Source: Taeniopygia guttata | Lineage: Eukaryota; Chordata; Aves; Passeriformes; Estrildidae | Assembly: GCF_048771995.1 (NCBI RefSeq) | Contig: NC_133032.1 | Span: forward strand, 24,081,501 to 24,145,500 | Direction: 5' to 3' | Length of the DNA stretch: 64,000 nucleotides | Shown here: positions 22,542-34,175 of the stretch, in pieces | Layout of the letters: every line of letters starts with the position of its first letter | Numbering within the stretch: position 1 is the first letter of the stretch | The notes under the pieces: generated by a model | Databases searched by the model: none | What the model saw: only the letters and a program-made list of their open reading frames with translations | Told to the model about the DNA's origin: nothing | Made by a program: the position numbers and the translations under genes

Positions 22542-25500
22542 GACTCTGGCTTCAGTAATTCACCTGAACCCTCTGCAGACCAGTCTTTGTTTTGATAGCA
22601 CCTGCCAGGCCTTAAGCTGGTGAAAGAGGGATAAAAGCAAATGTGTAGCTTATCAACAGCATAAGGTTGATAGTGACTACAAATAAAGAATAATTGTTTT
22701 GTTATAATTTTACTGTCAGCCTCATAATGTAAAGAACCTGAGTCAAAAAGACGACATAAGAGGTCAGAGGTAATTCAAATCAGCTGTTAGGGTTTAATCA
22801 AGAATTCTGAGGTTCCCTACAGACGGGTGCCCTGTGAGCACCTTTTATCTGCAGCTGCCTCAGCAATTCACACCTATGTAACTGTCCGAGCAAGTAAAGT
22901 GCCAGATTCTTCCACACCTGGGCACTAGCAGGGAGTCTCCTGGCAGCAGGTGGTGTTCTCCCAGGGCTGGGAATCACCAGTCAGATGAGTTCATTTCCTG
23001 CACAGCTCACGTGAGCCTCTCCAAGGGTGAGCTGGAGGCCTGGTCTTCGCCCTGGGTGTCCAGGGAGGTATGAGGGGGAGGCTCCTCACTTTTCCTCCTG
23101 GGAAAAGATGCACTATTTTATGAAGCTGATGACTCTTTGAGAAATCTTTGTCATTACTGAAGAAGAGATGGAGTTTTACCAGTTTAATACTGACATCTCT
23201 AAGAAGTTAATTACATGGCTGTACAAGAACTAATTATGGAGAAGGCTGAGGAACCTACCCAAAGAAGGTAAGCATGGCTTTTGGAAGGGTGTCTGTAGAG
23301 GGCATGGACAAGGAAAGATAAATCACTGACATGGAGCTGAATGCAGAGGAAAATAGATTCACTGTTAGCTTTCAGATCAGTGGTTGTTTAATGGACATCA
23401 ACCAAGCATGAAGTGTGTACAAAACACCTTCTCTAAGTACAGAGCAGTCCCTTGAAGCTCTCCTGTACCTGTAATACTCTTTGCTGCTTCGGTGTGTCTA
23501 TGGCAAAAGGAGAGGAAACAAACTAAACTTGAAGAGGTCTGCTCTCCACCCCTGGTTGTAAGGAACTACAAAAGAAAGTATAGAAAACTGAAATCATGTC
23601 TCATAACAGCCTGTAAAATACCATTCAGGTAATTTTTCTTTGCTTCCGTCTTTGAATGAAAGTGCTTGTTTTTTTACCAACTTTTTGATCTACTGTCTTC
23701 TTTCTTAGCTCGAGGTTTTTCAGGACTTTGCAGGCTGTCAAATTTAGATGTGAACCACTGGTGAGTTGCTGCTTCTAGGCCAGTTGTGATCTAGGCAAGG
23801 TGGTGTAATTAGAACTGCATGGAGAGCAGTGATCTTGTGCTGTGTTCACGTGTGAGGGTCAGGAACAGCATGCCCTTCACATCTTTCTTCTGTACCACTC
23901 TCTTTGAGGAGTGGTGAAGTCAACACGGGTCTCCAACACAGTGTAAAACACAGAGGTATAGGAATGGGGTAACGAGGTGCTGAGTGCCATAGACTCCTGA
24001 GAAAATGAGAGCAGACTGACTTTACCTGACAAGTGCTTTAGAAATACTCTTTTGCTATTGGGATCTCTTTCTAATCATAGAACAATACTTGGACTGATAA
24101 AGCAGCATGTAAGACCTGAGGCTGGGGCACCTTTATTACATTTTTTAGATTTTACTTTATGCTGGTTCATACTCTATCTAATCCCTTAGATTTTCACACC
24201 AAACTACTACATTAATCCACACAAGCTATAATAATTTGGATATTGTGATACAACAATGCAAGAGCAAGTTATTCTGGGGGAAGGGGGAGGGGGTGTGGTG
24301 GGTGGCTTTGCATGATGTCACATTACAGTGACATAACAGCAGCACAGGGGGGCAATTTACTTGGCCACAACACATCTGCTTGGTTGGATAACAGAGATAT
24401 TTTGAGCCTGGTAAAAACAATAGTCTGTGGGGGGAAGAAGCTCTTTCTACAAACTCCAGCAAATTTAAGTGATTTATAGAAAAAAAAATATGACTTTTTC
24501 TTTCAAAGTATGATTAATGGCACTTAGTTTCACTTAGTTGAAAAGGCCATGTGTGCACCTCACTCTTCACAGAGGATTATAGCTGAGATTGAAAGGGTTA
24601 CTTGATGCATATGCTCAGTTAATATCTTGTTATCTGGCTTTTGCACTTCAGTCATAAAGGAGATGTGACAAAATAGCTCATCTTGCTTTTCGTGCAGAAA
24701 CAAAACTGCATTGTTTGAGGTGGAACACAGAAGGGAAGTGACAATGTCTCTTTACCCAGAGCAACTGTTTTTTGTAGTTTTTTTTCTCTGAGTCTCATAG
24801 CAGGAGAAGCAGGAATCACTTCCAATTTATCCTTCCATAGGAATAATTCCAATATTCATTCCAGCAATTAATTTAGTTTTAATCTAAGTCCAATGTCTTG
24901 GTCACCTCCTCCTGTCACTACCATTGGGACTGTTGCATAAATGCAGCTTTCTTGCTCTGTTTGAAGAAAGGTGGAAATCTTTTCACCACTGTCCCAAATT
25001 CTATGACATAGGTAATCATGAATTAAAGCTTTATTTCCTGCTTGTTTTGCATTACCACCATAGCGTGCCTCTCTCCTTATTATCAGTAATTTTTTAAAAT
25101 AGAGTTTCATGTTTCCAATCTTTCAACCAATTTTTACCCATTTATTTTGTGTTAATGCCCCCTGGTGGCTCTTAGCCATTCTGCTGTTTTCATACATTAA
25201 GCAAGTTAATTATCCCAAATCCTAGAGAGGTATCTTGACTCCCAAAGGCAGTATGAGCAGAACTGAAGATTATTTTGATACAGAACCCTCTTAATATGTG
25301 TTTGTCACTACACAAATAAGTAGAGAAAATAAATAAGCACCTCACTCCAGATGATGTACTGAAGAGCTCAGGATAAACAACCTTATCTTAGATTAATAAA
25401 AGCCAAGTTTCCCCTTTGAGGTGCAAAATAGGATGCTGGGAGGTACCTATACTTGGTCATAGGTCCAAACAAAAAAACAAAAAGAAACAAACAAACAAAA

Positions 25501-26252
25501 AGTTCTCAGTATATAAATTGCTTCAGGTACAAATTTTCAGTTACATGAAACACTAAAACAGAGGAAAAAAAATCCAAATGTCTAAATGGCATAAATTCCT
25601 CCAAGACTAGTTTATTTTTAGGAACAGCTGCTCAAATTAGTACAATTGTCCAGATGGCCACAAGAAGGCCACTGTCGTAGAAGCACAGCCAACAGAAATG
25701 GAGAGATGAAAGAAACCTTTGACAACAGGGAACAGAGAAGCAAAAAATAAGTAGAGGAATAAGAAGGCATGGACAGAATTAAAAGAACTTAAACAGTAAA
25801 GAATACCAAAAAAAGTGACTTTTTAAATTGTTCTGAATGCTCTATTGATTCATATTCTTTATCTTAGGGAATATGACAAAAGAGTTCTGTGTCAAGCAGA
25901 AAAAAAATATCTCAATATGTTACAAAATAACTACTGTAGAAATGAAACTTTGATTATCAAATGACACATATTCAAAAGATGTTTCAATTAATTTGTTTCA
26001 GCAGTATGATTTTTGGACCTTATCAGCAGATAAGTGTTTCTTAGGATCTTCAGTGTATGAAAGTGGTTATCACATTCAACATTGTAAAAACTAAATGGTA
26101 GAAGCATTGGTAGCACAGTATTACTAAGCTTTTACTCAACTTTTCTGGAACCAGTCAAGTATCCTGATCTAGGTGAGTGAGACTAGTGAGAAATAATGGA
26201 ATGAGAACAAATTAAAAAGTGCCAAATGCAAATGAAGAGGGATGTGATAAAG

Positions 26253-26264
26253 CCCCCCCCCCCC
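26253..26264. repeat. C homopolymer, 12 bases
   Basis: Uninterrupted run of C, unusual in AT-rich context. Its length is prone to sequencing error. Confidence 0.9.
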
Positions 26265-26454
26265 TTTTACTACCTGCATTCTTTGGATTCAGTTCCTTTT
26301 CTGTCTCTAGCCAGGACAACACTCTCTAATTGACGTGTGTGATTCACCAGTGTTTCACAGCTCTTCCACCGTGTATTTTCTCCCACACTTGCTACTCTGG
26401 CCTGCGCAGGGCTGATGGCTGCGTTGGGTAACAGGTGTTTCTGGGATCTCTGAG

Positions 26455-26573
26455 TGGAAATCTCCTGTAACTTGCTCCAGGTGACCCTGCTTTGGCTGGG
26501 GAAGGGGCAGAGGTGGGAATTGGACTAGATGATCTCCAGAAGTCCCTTTTCAGCTGTGACTCTCTGAAATGAT
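26455..26573 (+). mobile_element. CR1 LINE 3' end
   Basis: Contains the CR1 tail signature TTGGACTAGATGATCTCCAG, AAGTCCC, then CTGTGACTCTCTGAAATG in place of the usual terminal octamers. Upstream CTTGCTCCAGGTGACCCTG also fits CR1. Truncated at its 5' end. Confidence 0.75.
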
Positions 26574-26679
26574 TGAAGCTGAAAAGGAGGAAAGACTGAC
26601 CTACTCCGTGTGTGCTCCTGCAGCATTGATGGCTGAGGCACAGCCCATGGTGGCCACTACAGAGCATTGCTACAGAGCG

Positions 26680-27235
26680 TGGTATGCCCCTCACATAATC
26701 GCAGCATGCTCTCAGTTAGAGGGGGCCCACAGGGATGGAGTCCAACTCTTAGCCCTGCACAGGACACCCCAAGAATCACACCCTGTGCCCCAGAGCACAG
26801 AGTTCTTGAGCTCTGTCAGGTTTGGTTTTTGGCAGCTTCTCTGGGGAGCCTGTTGCAGTGCCCAGCCACACACTGGGTGAAGAACCTTTCCCTAACATCC
26901 CTCCCTGACACAGCTTCAGGCCATCCCCCGGTGCTGTCAGTGGTCACCACAGAGCAGAGATCAGTGCCTGCCGCTCCTCTTCCCCTCACGAGGAAGTTTT
27001 AACAGCAGTGGGGTCTCCCCTCAGCCTCCTCTTCCCCAGGCTGAACAGACCAAGTGACCTCAGCTGCTCCTCACACGGCTTCCCCTCAGGGCTCTTCACC
27101 ATCCTCCTGCCGCTCCTGTGGATGCTAACAGCTTAATGCCTTTTTTTATATTGTGGCGCTCAACACTCGACACAGGAGTCAAAGTGGGGCCGCACCAACA
27201 CAGAGCAGAATGTGACAATCCCTCCCTGGACGGGC
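26680..27235 (-). mobile_element. CR1 LINE fragment, reverse orientation
   Basis: In reverse complement this shows typical CR1 3' landmarks. On the + strand they read GGATGGAGTCCAACTC, GGGTGAAGAACCTTTCCCTA, CAGCTTCAGGCCATCCCC, TTCCCCAGGCTGAACAGACC and GGAGTCAAAGTGGGGCCGCA. About 550 bp, truncated and diverged. No intact reverse transcriptase frame. Confidence 0.85.
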
Positions 27236-27560
27236 GGGCGATGTTTTGTTTCATCCCTGGCCCGCTGCGTCCCCTCCCAGGGGCCGGCTCCCCCCTCCGC
27301 CCGCAGCGCCTGTGAGGGAGCCCCGCGGGGCTGCCGCACCCTGCGGGCCGGGCTGCTGGTGAGGGGACCCGGGCTGCCCCCGGAGCCCTCGGCAGGGCTG
27401 TGTGAGTGAGCCTCGCCTCTGTCTGCTGTTCAGGTGGCGCTGGCAGGGCAGCCTTTCACAGCACAGCACCGAGGGGTTTTAACTCCGGCTTGCGGCGTGG
27501 CGAGGCTCGCACCTCCCCAGAGAGCTACGCCACAGGAGCGTGCTGACCTCCGGGCTAAAG
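27225..27560. promoter_or_regulatory. Isolated GC- and CpG-rich island
   Basis: About 330 bp far richer in G, C and CpG than its surroundings, between two CR1 copies. It contains CCGCCCGCAGCGCC and CCCCGCGGGGCTGCCGC. No exon or start codon could be tied to it. It could be a promoter for an unrecognised transcript (on either strand), the promoter of a decayed CCDC150, or a GC-biased fragment of a mobile element. Confidence 0.4.
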
Positions 27561-27604
27561 GTTAATTTCACACGTGATTAATATATTGCATATCAAATTA
27601 TATG

Positions 27605-27845
27605 CAAGAGGGGATGACTGGAAGCTGGAACACAGTAAGTTTAGATTAAATACTAAGAAAGCTTCATTGAGGGGAGGGATGAGTCTCTGGCGCAGGTTGC
27701 CCAGAAGAGGCTGTGGGTGTCCCAGCCCTAGAAGTGTTCAAGGCCAGGCTGGTTGGGGCTCTGAGCAACCTTATCCAGTGGGAGGTGTCCCTGCCCATGG
27801 CAGGGGATTGGAACAAGATGGTGTTTAATGTCCCTTTCAAACCAA
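27605..27845 (+). mobile_element. CR1 LINE 3' end
   Basis: Carries GGATGACTGGAAGCTGGAAC, CAGGTTGCCCAGAAGAGGCT, GTGTTCAAGGCCAGGCTGG, GGAGGTGTCCCTGCCCATGG and TTTAATGTCCCTTTC. Classic CR1 3' region in forward orientation, 5'-truncated, with a poor terminal repeat. Confidence 0.92.
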
Positions 27846-30800
27846 CACATTTTATGTTCAGCTGGGGCCCTAAGCAAGTATAGTGTTTTTATATTTGTAG
27901 CTATACAGCTTGCAGTCATTTAATACAGATACACAGTTCAGAAACTGCGTTACACTGTCTCCACTGTGCATCTGAGGTGTGGGGCCTTTACAATGGTACC
28001 CCTTTTGGTACTGAATTTCTGTTTTATGCAAAGAGAGAAACTGATTTTGTAGCCTTCTGGTTAGAACGCATGGCTGTGGAATTTCTTGGGGGTCTTCTGT
28101 CTGAAGTAGGCAGCAAGTAGTAACGCTACGACCATTAAGCATTAGATGTTCTGGGGACTCAAGCAAAGGTGTTTAAGCTGTTTATCATAGAGATTGAGAA
28201 TCTCCTTTTAAATTTTGACAGCTCATATGGCTTCTGAGGGACATCTCTATGTGATTCAACTCCTCCCATGCATTGGACAGGGACCATGAGCCACTGATTC
28301 CTAGCTGAGTGTTTTCCTCAGGATCAGCATGCATTGTGAACACCATCAAAGTACCACTCAGGGATGCATCACTTGGGCTCAACTTTTCCTGAAGCTTCTA
28401 ATATGTTGAGGTAATACTATTGATATCCTATATGTTTGGGGTGAACTGTTTTGAGATGCTGGTATTAAATGTATCTGAAATGGAAAAATATATTTTCTAA
28501 AAAAATCTTGAAGTCTGTCTGTAGATGGCAGCAGAGAGGAAAGATATTTATTAGGACCTCTAAATATGGCATTTTATAACTTGTGCAACTGCAGCTGGTG
28601 GCTCTCCATTAATGCTGAAATTTTTGCACTTTACTGATGAATATAATTATTTTGATTTACGGATCTTTTGGCATGACTGTTTATTTTGGAGGAAGAGTTG
28701 GAGCTTTTCTGAGCAGAGGGTGACTGCAGACAGGGCAGCAGTGCACTTGATCAGTGCTGTGTATGTAATAAAAAGATCCTCAGCTGACATAAGGATGTCA
28801 ATTACTCTGCTTGAGAATTTGCTCCAGAAAGTCTTTGCCTGAGGGATGTTGCTAGGAGGCTTGTGAAGAAATGTAGGATGTGAGGGAATATAAAAATTAC
28901 TTGGGAGAAAGGAGATTAAAATGATAAATTAAGTAACTCTTAAGTTTCTCACCCAAGGAAGGGATGCATAAATAACATTGGTTTTATTGTACCGTTTTTC
29001 AATAACTGTTTATTATTGTATTAGGTTAGGTTATTGTTAGGTTATTGTATTGTACCGGCAGTATTAGGCTGGTCATTAATGGGAGGATTTTGATATAATG
29101 ACCATGTGGGGATGCCTGGTTTATGCATTAGAATAGTGCATGTATAGGAGGTGAGACCATAAAAGAGCAACTGATATGTGGGTCAAATGGAAATTGTATT
29201 TCAGAGATCCTTTCATGAGCTGGAGTAGGGTTACACTGTTTGACAGAAAGATGGCTAATTCTGACAGCACCTGATACATTTTGAAACAAACAGATCAAAT
29301 GCTATTCTTTATTTGGTGTGCATTAGGAGAACTTGATTTGAGCTTTTTGGCCCCATTTGTTATTTTACTTTCAGAAGTTAATGTATAGTCCCATAAGAGT
29401 TACTTTGTATAAAAAAGTAGAAGTAAAACATGTACATCAAAATGTCTGTAGCATGTTTCCCGTGGGAAACTTTTAAGATGACCATGATAAAAGGAATAAG
29501 TGTTGAAAGTTGAAGTTAAACAATTAGATGTTCGTTTCTGCTACAAATATCCTGTCCAACAGTTTCACAGGAGTAGTCACAATAACCTATAAATAGTATT
29601 TGCTTTCATTTTTAATGTTGTTTATATGGCAGTAGGCGATGGGGTGGACAGGTGCATTATGATGACAGCTCATCTACTTTTTTCTTCAAATCAGTATCTT
29701 TTCCTCTATACTCTACCAACTGGAATTTATTCCTGGTGGAATAATGTACAAAGTTGCAAGCTAAAATGGGATTGAAGAATGTTTTCATTTGTAGTTAAGA
29801 GCATAAGTGTCTTTTTGTTTCTTACACCTGTTCTTTGTGTGATGTGTACAGCAGCTCACATAGCTCAGAAAAGCTTTAATGTAAATTATATGTAAAAATC
29901 AGAAAATTAATATAATTATTATATTATTTCTGTAATGACATGGCTCCAAGTTTGGGGTGGTTTTGGTATTGTCTCCAATTAGCTTTTTAGTCTGATTTCC
30001 AATTCTTCAGGGAACGGGGCTTTCCTTGGGAAGTCTTTCCATGCTCCAGTAGAGCTCACTGCTTAAAGGTGCTTTTGCCTTTTCCTTTCTTGTAATGACA
30101 TTTCTTTTAGCTATAGCTTTTTTTGCTATTCTGACAATGTCTTTTAATTTCTGCTTAGATTTGCCCTGTGTTTGGGGATAATTAAGTGCTATAACTGTCA
30201 TTAGTTAACGAAGTTTTGTTCCAGCATAGGTACTTTCCTTGCATTGGTCTCCTTTGAATTTCTTCTTCTGTTTTGAGGTAGAACTGAAGTCTTTGTTCAG
30301 GATGGAGTCTGAGCTGCCAGCACTGTGGCAGTGCTTGTCTTTAGAATCCTTTTCATCTCACCCAATTACTTACTTATGCAGAACACTTTGGTATGAAGGT
30401 AAATCAGAGAGCAAACCCCATTACAAATATCTCTCTTTTGGATTCCTTGGGTGACATGAAAGAATGCTGCACCAGTAGGTAAAATTTGCAAGTTTGAATT
30501 GAGAGGTGGGATAAATTAAATCTGCTAAATTGGACCAATTTGTCCATCCAAGTTAGCATTCTACAAAGGGAGGTACTTTGTAGGAGTAAGAGCCTCAACT
30601 ATTCTGTCACTGCTGTAACTCTGCTTTCTCTGAGCATTTCTTCAATTAGTTTATCCTGTTCTTACACAATGCTTTTTTTTATTGCATCAGATGCGATAAA
30701 TTTTTGCATGTATAGGCCACTCCATAGCTACAGGATTGAATACTAAAATTGTGAGCTGGAAGTTTTCTCTTCAGAACTCTTTGTGATTTTTCACTTATTC

Positions 30801-33800
30801 TGTCTGCTCTGAAAATCTGCAGTCAGAGTAGTAATAGCGCAAGTTCCAATTAAACCAATAACAATGCTCCTAGTAATATTTTTTCCTATTTTTAAATTTT
30901 AAAAATTGAAAGCTATAAATTTTATTGAAGTGGTTTTTTATAAACAGAATTACATTTTGAGTAAGGGTTTGCCTCTTGTCTTGATGCCAATGACACATAA
31001 GCTTAATGTATCTGCTGGCCTATTTTTGAAGGGAAGAGTCTCTAAGGGTAAGACAACGACGTGACAGTCGAGGTAAATGACTGCTGTGTTTGCTGGGAGA
31101 ATGACTTCTCCTTCAGAATAAGTGGCTGGCAAAGCAGGAGAGCCCCATTAGTCAGTAAGATAACAGCCTCATGTTTAACCAGGGATGCAGAACAAACAAA
31201 GGCACCACGCAGGATACATTAAATTTTAATTAACATTTTATATTTGAGTTCAGCCTTCGTTTATGCAGCCTTTAAGAGGAACATTTTCTTTTTGCATATA
31301 ATCAAAAGCCAGCGTGTGTGTTTGGGAGGGATTTTGCCTTGTTTTATAGTAAACCTGCATTCTGCACTCTTTGAAGTGCTGTGCTGTTTCTGTGTGAATA
31401 ACCAGGGACTGATGCAGGGCTTTGGTGCGTGTGGCTCCTGTCCTGGGAGTTGCAGACTGATGTGTTGTGAAACCTGATGTGTGCACAAAAGGACATTACG
31501 GCTTGCCTTTTTTCACTTCAAATTCTTGGTTCCACTTTGTATGGAATTATTTTGTTAGTGAGAGGGAAAGTGTCATTTGTCTACTTCAAATTTATGGTGG
31601 ACGTGTGGATACTGAGCCACAGGACTGGGGATTTGAGCCTGGATTTATTCCAGCAGCAGAGAAAACCAGGAGGAGCATGACCTCCATTGTTAGCATCCAT
31701 TTTATGCTAGAGTCTAATGGAGCACACTGGACAGCAGTGCAAAATACCTGTTCCATACAGAAAATCCAGTCTGATGTCTCTTAAAGCAATTTCCAGCAGT
31801 AACGTGGATTAATGTAGCTAACATGTTGCGTTATACTGAGTAGCAGAGTTTGATTTATATTCAAAACTTTATACGTTCAGCAAAATATATATAATACAAA
31901 TAATTATGCTTACTATTTTGGACATCCTGAAGTCAATCTTTCTAAGCAATACTCTTATTAATTGTTTTATTTTTATCTATTGCTGTCATTTTTATTGTTG
32001 AACAAGGTTTTTTTGTTAAAAAGGTGACATTCTGACTGAAAGGCTTAACTGCATTTACAAACAATGCAAGTAGCCATCTACTTCCAATGGCTCATGATTT
32101 AATTATGTTAAAATGCAGTTACCCTAAATACTGCTTTATAAAACACTATTTCTCTCTCCTGACCTTGTTTCCTTATGTGCTGACAGATTATGTGTTCTTA
32201 ACTCTCTACGTCAAACTGCAGACAATATCCTGGTTCCAGCTCATAACAAAGAGTATTGATGAATAAACAGTACTTATTTAGAGAGAACATTAAAACCCTT
32301 CTTCTAACATTTACCTTTGTCAGCCTGCTGACACCACGTGGAATTTGATGTATTTCTCCTGACTTTTTTTAAAAAGACAGATATGTACAGTAGCATCAGA
32401 GTCTTTGTAAGGGGCTTTTCCTGACACTTCCAAAGGTTTGTATGATTATGGACAGATACCCAATGGCATTCAACAGGGCAGTGTCAGACCATTAAAAAAC
32501 TATCAGAGTTTTGGGACATCTTTTAGTAACTGATAGGGTGCAGGACACAAAGAGAATAGACTCTTACCTATGTGGTCAAAATTACTGAATCAGAGGAAAA
32601 TTAGGCTGAATAAAACATTGACTCTTACTGAAGTCTGTAGCACTTACTAGCTGAGCTTATAAGGACAGATTTTTTTGTCTATAATATATTGTAATCAGAA
32701 TTCATAACTACATACACCAAAAGTGTATAATATGCTGCAATCTTACTGCATTTTCAAGGTAATTGCTATCTCAGAAGTGATCCTGAGATATTTCATAGTT
32801 CATTCTGCCTTAGGGCAGAAGGATGGACTGGACCTATATGAATAAATCCACAGCCCACAGACCATGGGAATATCCAAAAGAAGAGACAGTGTCCCCATCA
32901 CATGTAAAGAATTGCAGTTACAAAAAGCAAAATAAACATCCTAAAGATACATTTTTATGTGAGTTAAAAGCTGTATGTCATTGACTTTTGACAGGCTAAG
33001 TCAGGAATTAGGCCATACTATTATTATATTTTAAAATTGATATTTTAAATGAAAATTATACATATAGTAGCATTTAAATTCATAAACTTTGATTGCCTAA
33101 ATGCTAAATATTTATCACATGCCTTCCTACCAAGAAAAAGAGTACAATATTCTCCACAGATTTTTCTTCCTGAGGCACTATCTGGTCTTTGGATATTAAA
33201 AAGGGTTTAGAAAAGCTCTAGATGAACTCTCTCTATTCCTTCCAATACTTTCCAAACAGCAGCATAAAGGGAAGAGCTGAAAATACACAGTACAAACAGA
33301 CTGAAGGAAGAACACAGTGTTCTAGCTGAGAATCTGGTAGCTGAAGTTTTGGGTTCCAGCTAAGGTGCTGCTTTGGGAGTAACTCCAGATAAATCACTTT
33401 TCTCTTCATTTGTCCCTGGATACTCACATTGCTAGGAATCCTATCCATCTCCCACAGTGTCTTACCAGTGTAGATGGGCAGTGTTTTGTCCAAGTAATTG
33501 AAGCTTCTTTATTGACCTATATGTGTAAAATAATTATGATAAAAACACTCAATGCCAGAGCAGTAGGCAAGTTTTATTGAGTCCCTCTGTTAAGATAATA
33601 AAGTTTTCATTAATCTGTCAAATCAATGAAGAGCATCTTCCCTGATCAAAGAGTTTGGTGGAGCACATAGGAAAAGTGATGAAAGTAGAACAGCCTCGAT
33701 TTGCAATGCACCAGTGTGGTTCTGTAATCTTTGTGAACACCTGTAAGTATAACTTCTTTTCTATAGTGCTGCTAGTAAATTTACAGTGGAAGCTAGTTTT

Positions 33801-33880
33801 AAGTACTGTTCTTCGTTCTGCCATTATACTCACTATATTAAAAGTTATTTATTATTCAGTGAGGTTTCAGGGGTGACTTA
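27846..33880. other. Intergenic, no confident gene
   Basis: AT-rich. Frames are short. A weakly protein-like minus-strand stretch at 30,007-30,201 and a 46-bp block near 30,700 shared with 36,250 are the only structures noticed. A small local direct repeat of GGTTATTGT lies near 29,029-29,049. No named gene or RNA. Confidence 0.45.
30697..30750. repeat. Dispersed short repeat, copy A
   Basis: Contains ATGTATAGGCCACTCCATAG and CTACAGGATTG, then AATACTAAAA. The same block occurs at 36,248-36,303. The family is not identified; it could be an internal piece of an old LTR-type element or an unnamed repeat. Confidence 0.6.
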
Positions 33881-34175
33881 ATTACAGCCACCCTATACCT
33901 GAAGGGATTCTACAAGAAACATGGACAAGGGAGTATAGCTTCAAACTGATAAAATGTAGGTTTAAATTAGATATTAGGGGAAGGATCTTTCCTGTGAGGG
34001 TGGTGAGGCACTGGAACACATTGCCCAAAGAAGCTGTGGCTGTCCCATCCCTGGAAATGTTCAAGGCCAGGTTGAATGAGGCTCTGAGCAGCCTGGTGTA
34101 GTGAAAGGTGTCCCTGCCCACGGCAGGGGTTGGAACGAGATGACCTTTAATGTCCCTTCCAATCTAAATGAGTCT
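33880..34175 (+). mobile_element. CR1 LINE 3' end
   Basis: Contains GGTGGTGAGGCACTGGAACA, CATTGCCCAAAGAAGCTGTG, GTTCAAGGCCAGGTTGAATG and GGTTGGAACGAGATGACCTT, ending TCCCTTCCAATCTAAATGAG. Forward CR1 tail, about 295 bp, 5'-truncated. Confidence 0.94.

Larger units (their letters stand above)
22036..26450. other. Intergenic, no confident gene
   Basis: Apart from the unassigned minus-strand stretch at 22.1-22.5 kb, this part is AT-rich. It has a moderately GC-rich patch at about 22.8-23.1 kb, a low-complexity A/CAAA run near 25,470-25,502 and a 12-C run at 26,253-26,264. No recognisable coding exon or named repeat. Confidence 0.5.

Noticed and set aside
26569-27469. Frames of 65-111 codons on both strands
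   Set aside because: They fall in non-coding parts of a reverse CR1 copy and the GC-rich island beside it.
30007-30201. Lys-rich minus-strand frame that might be a piece of an old retroelement
   Set aside because: Too short and too diverged to assign. Kept only as context for the shared 46-bp block.
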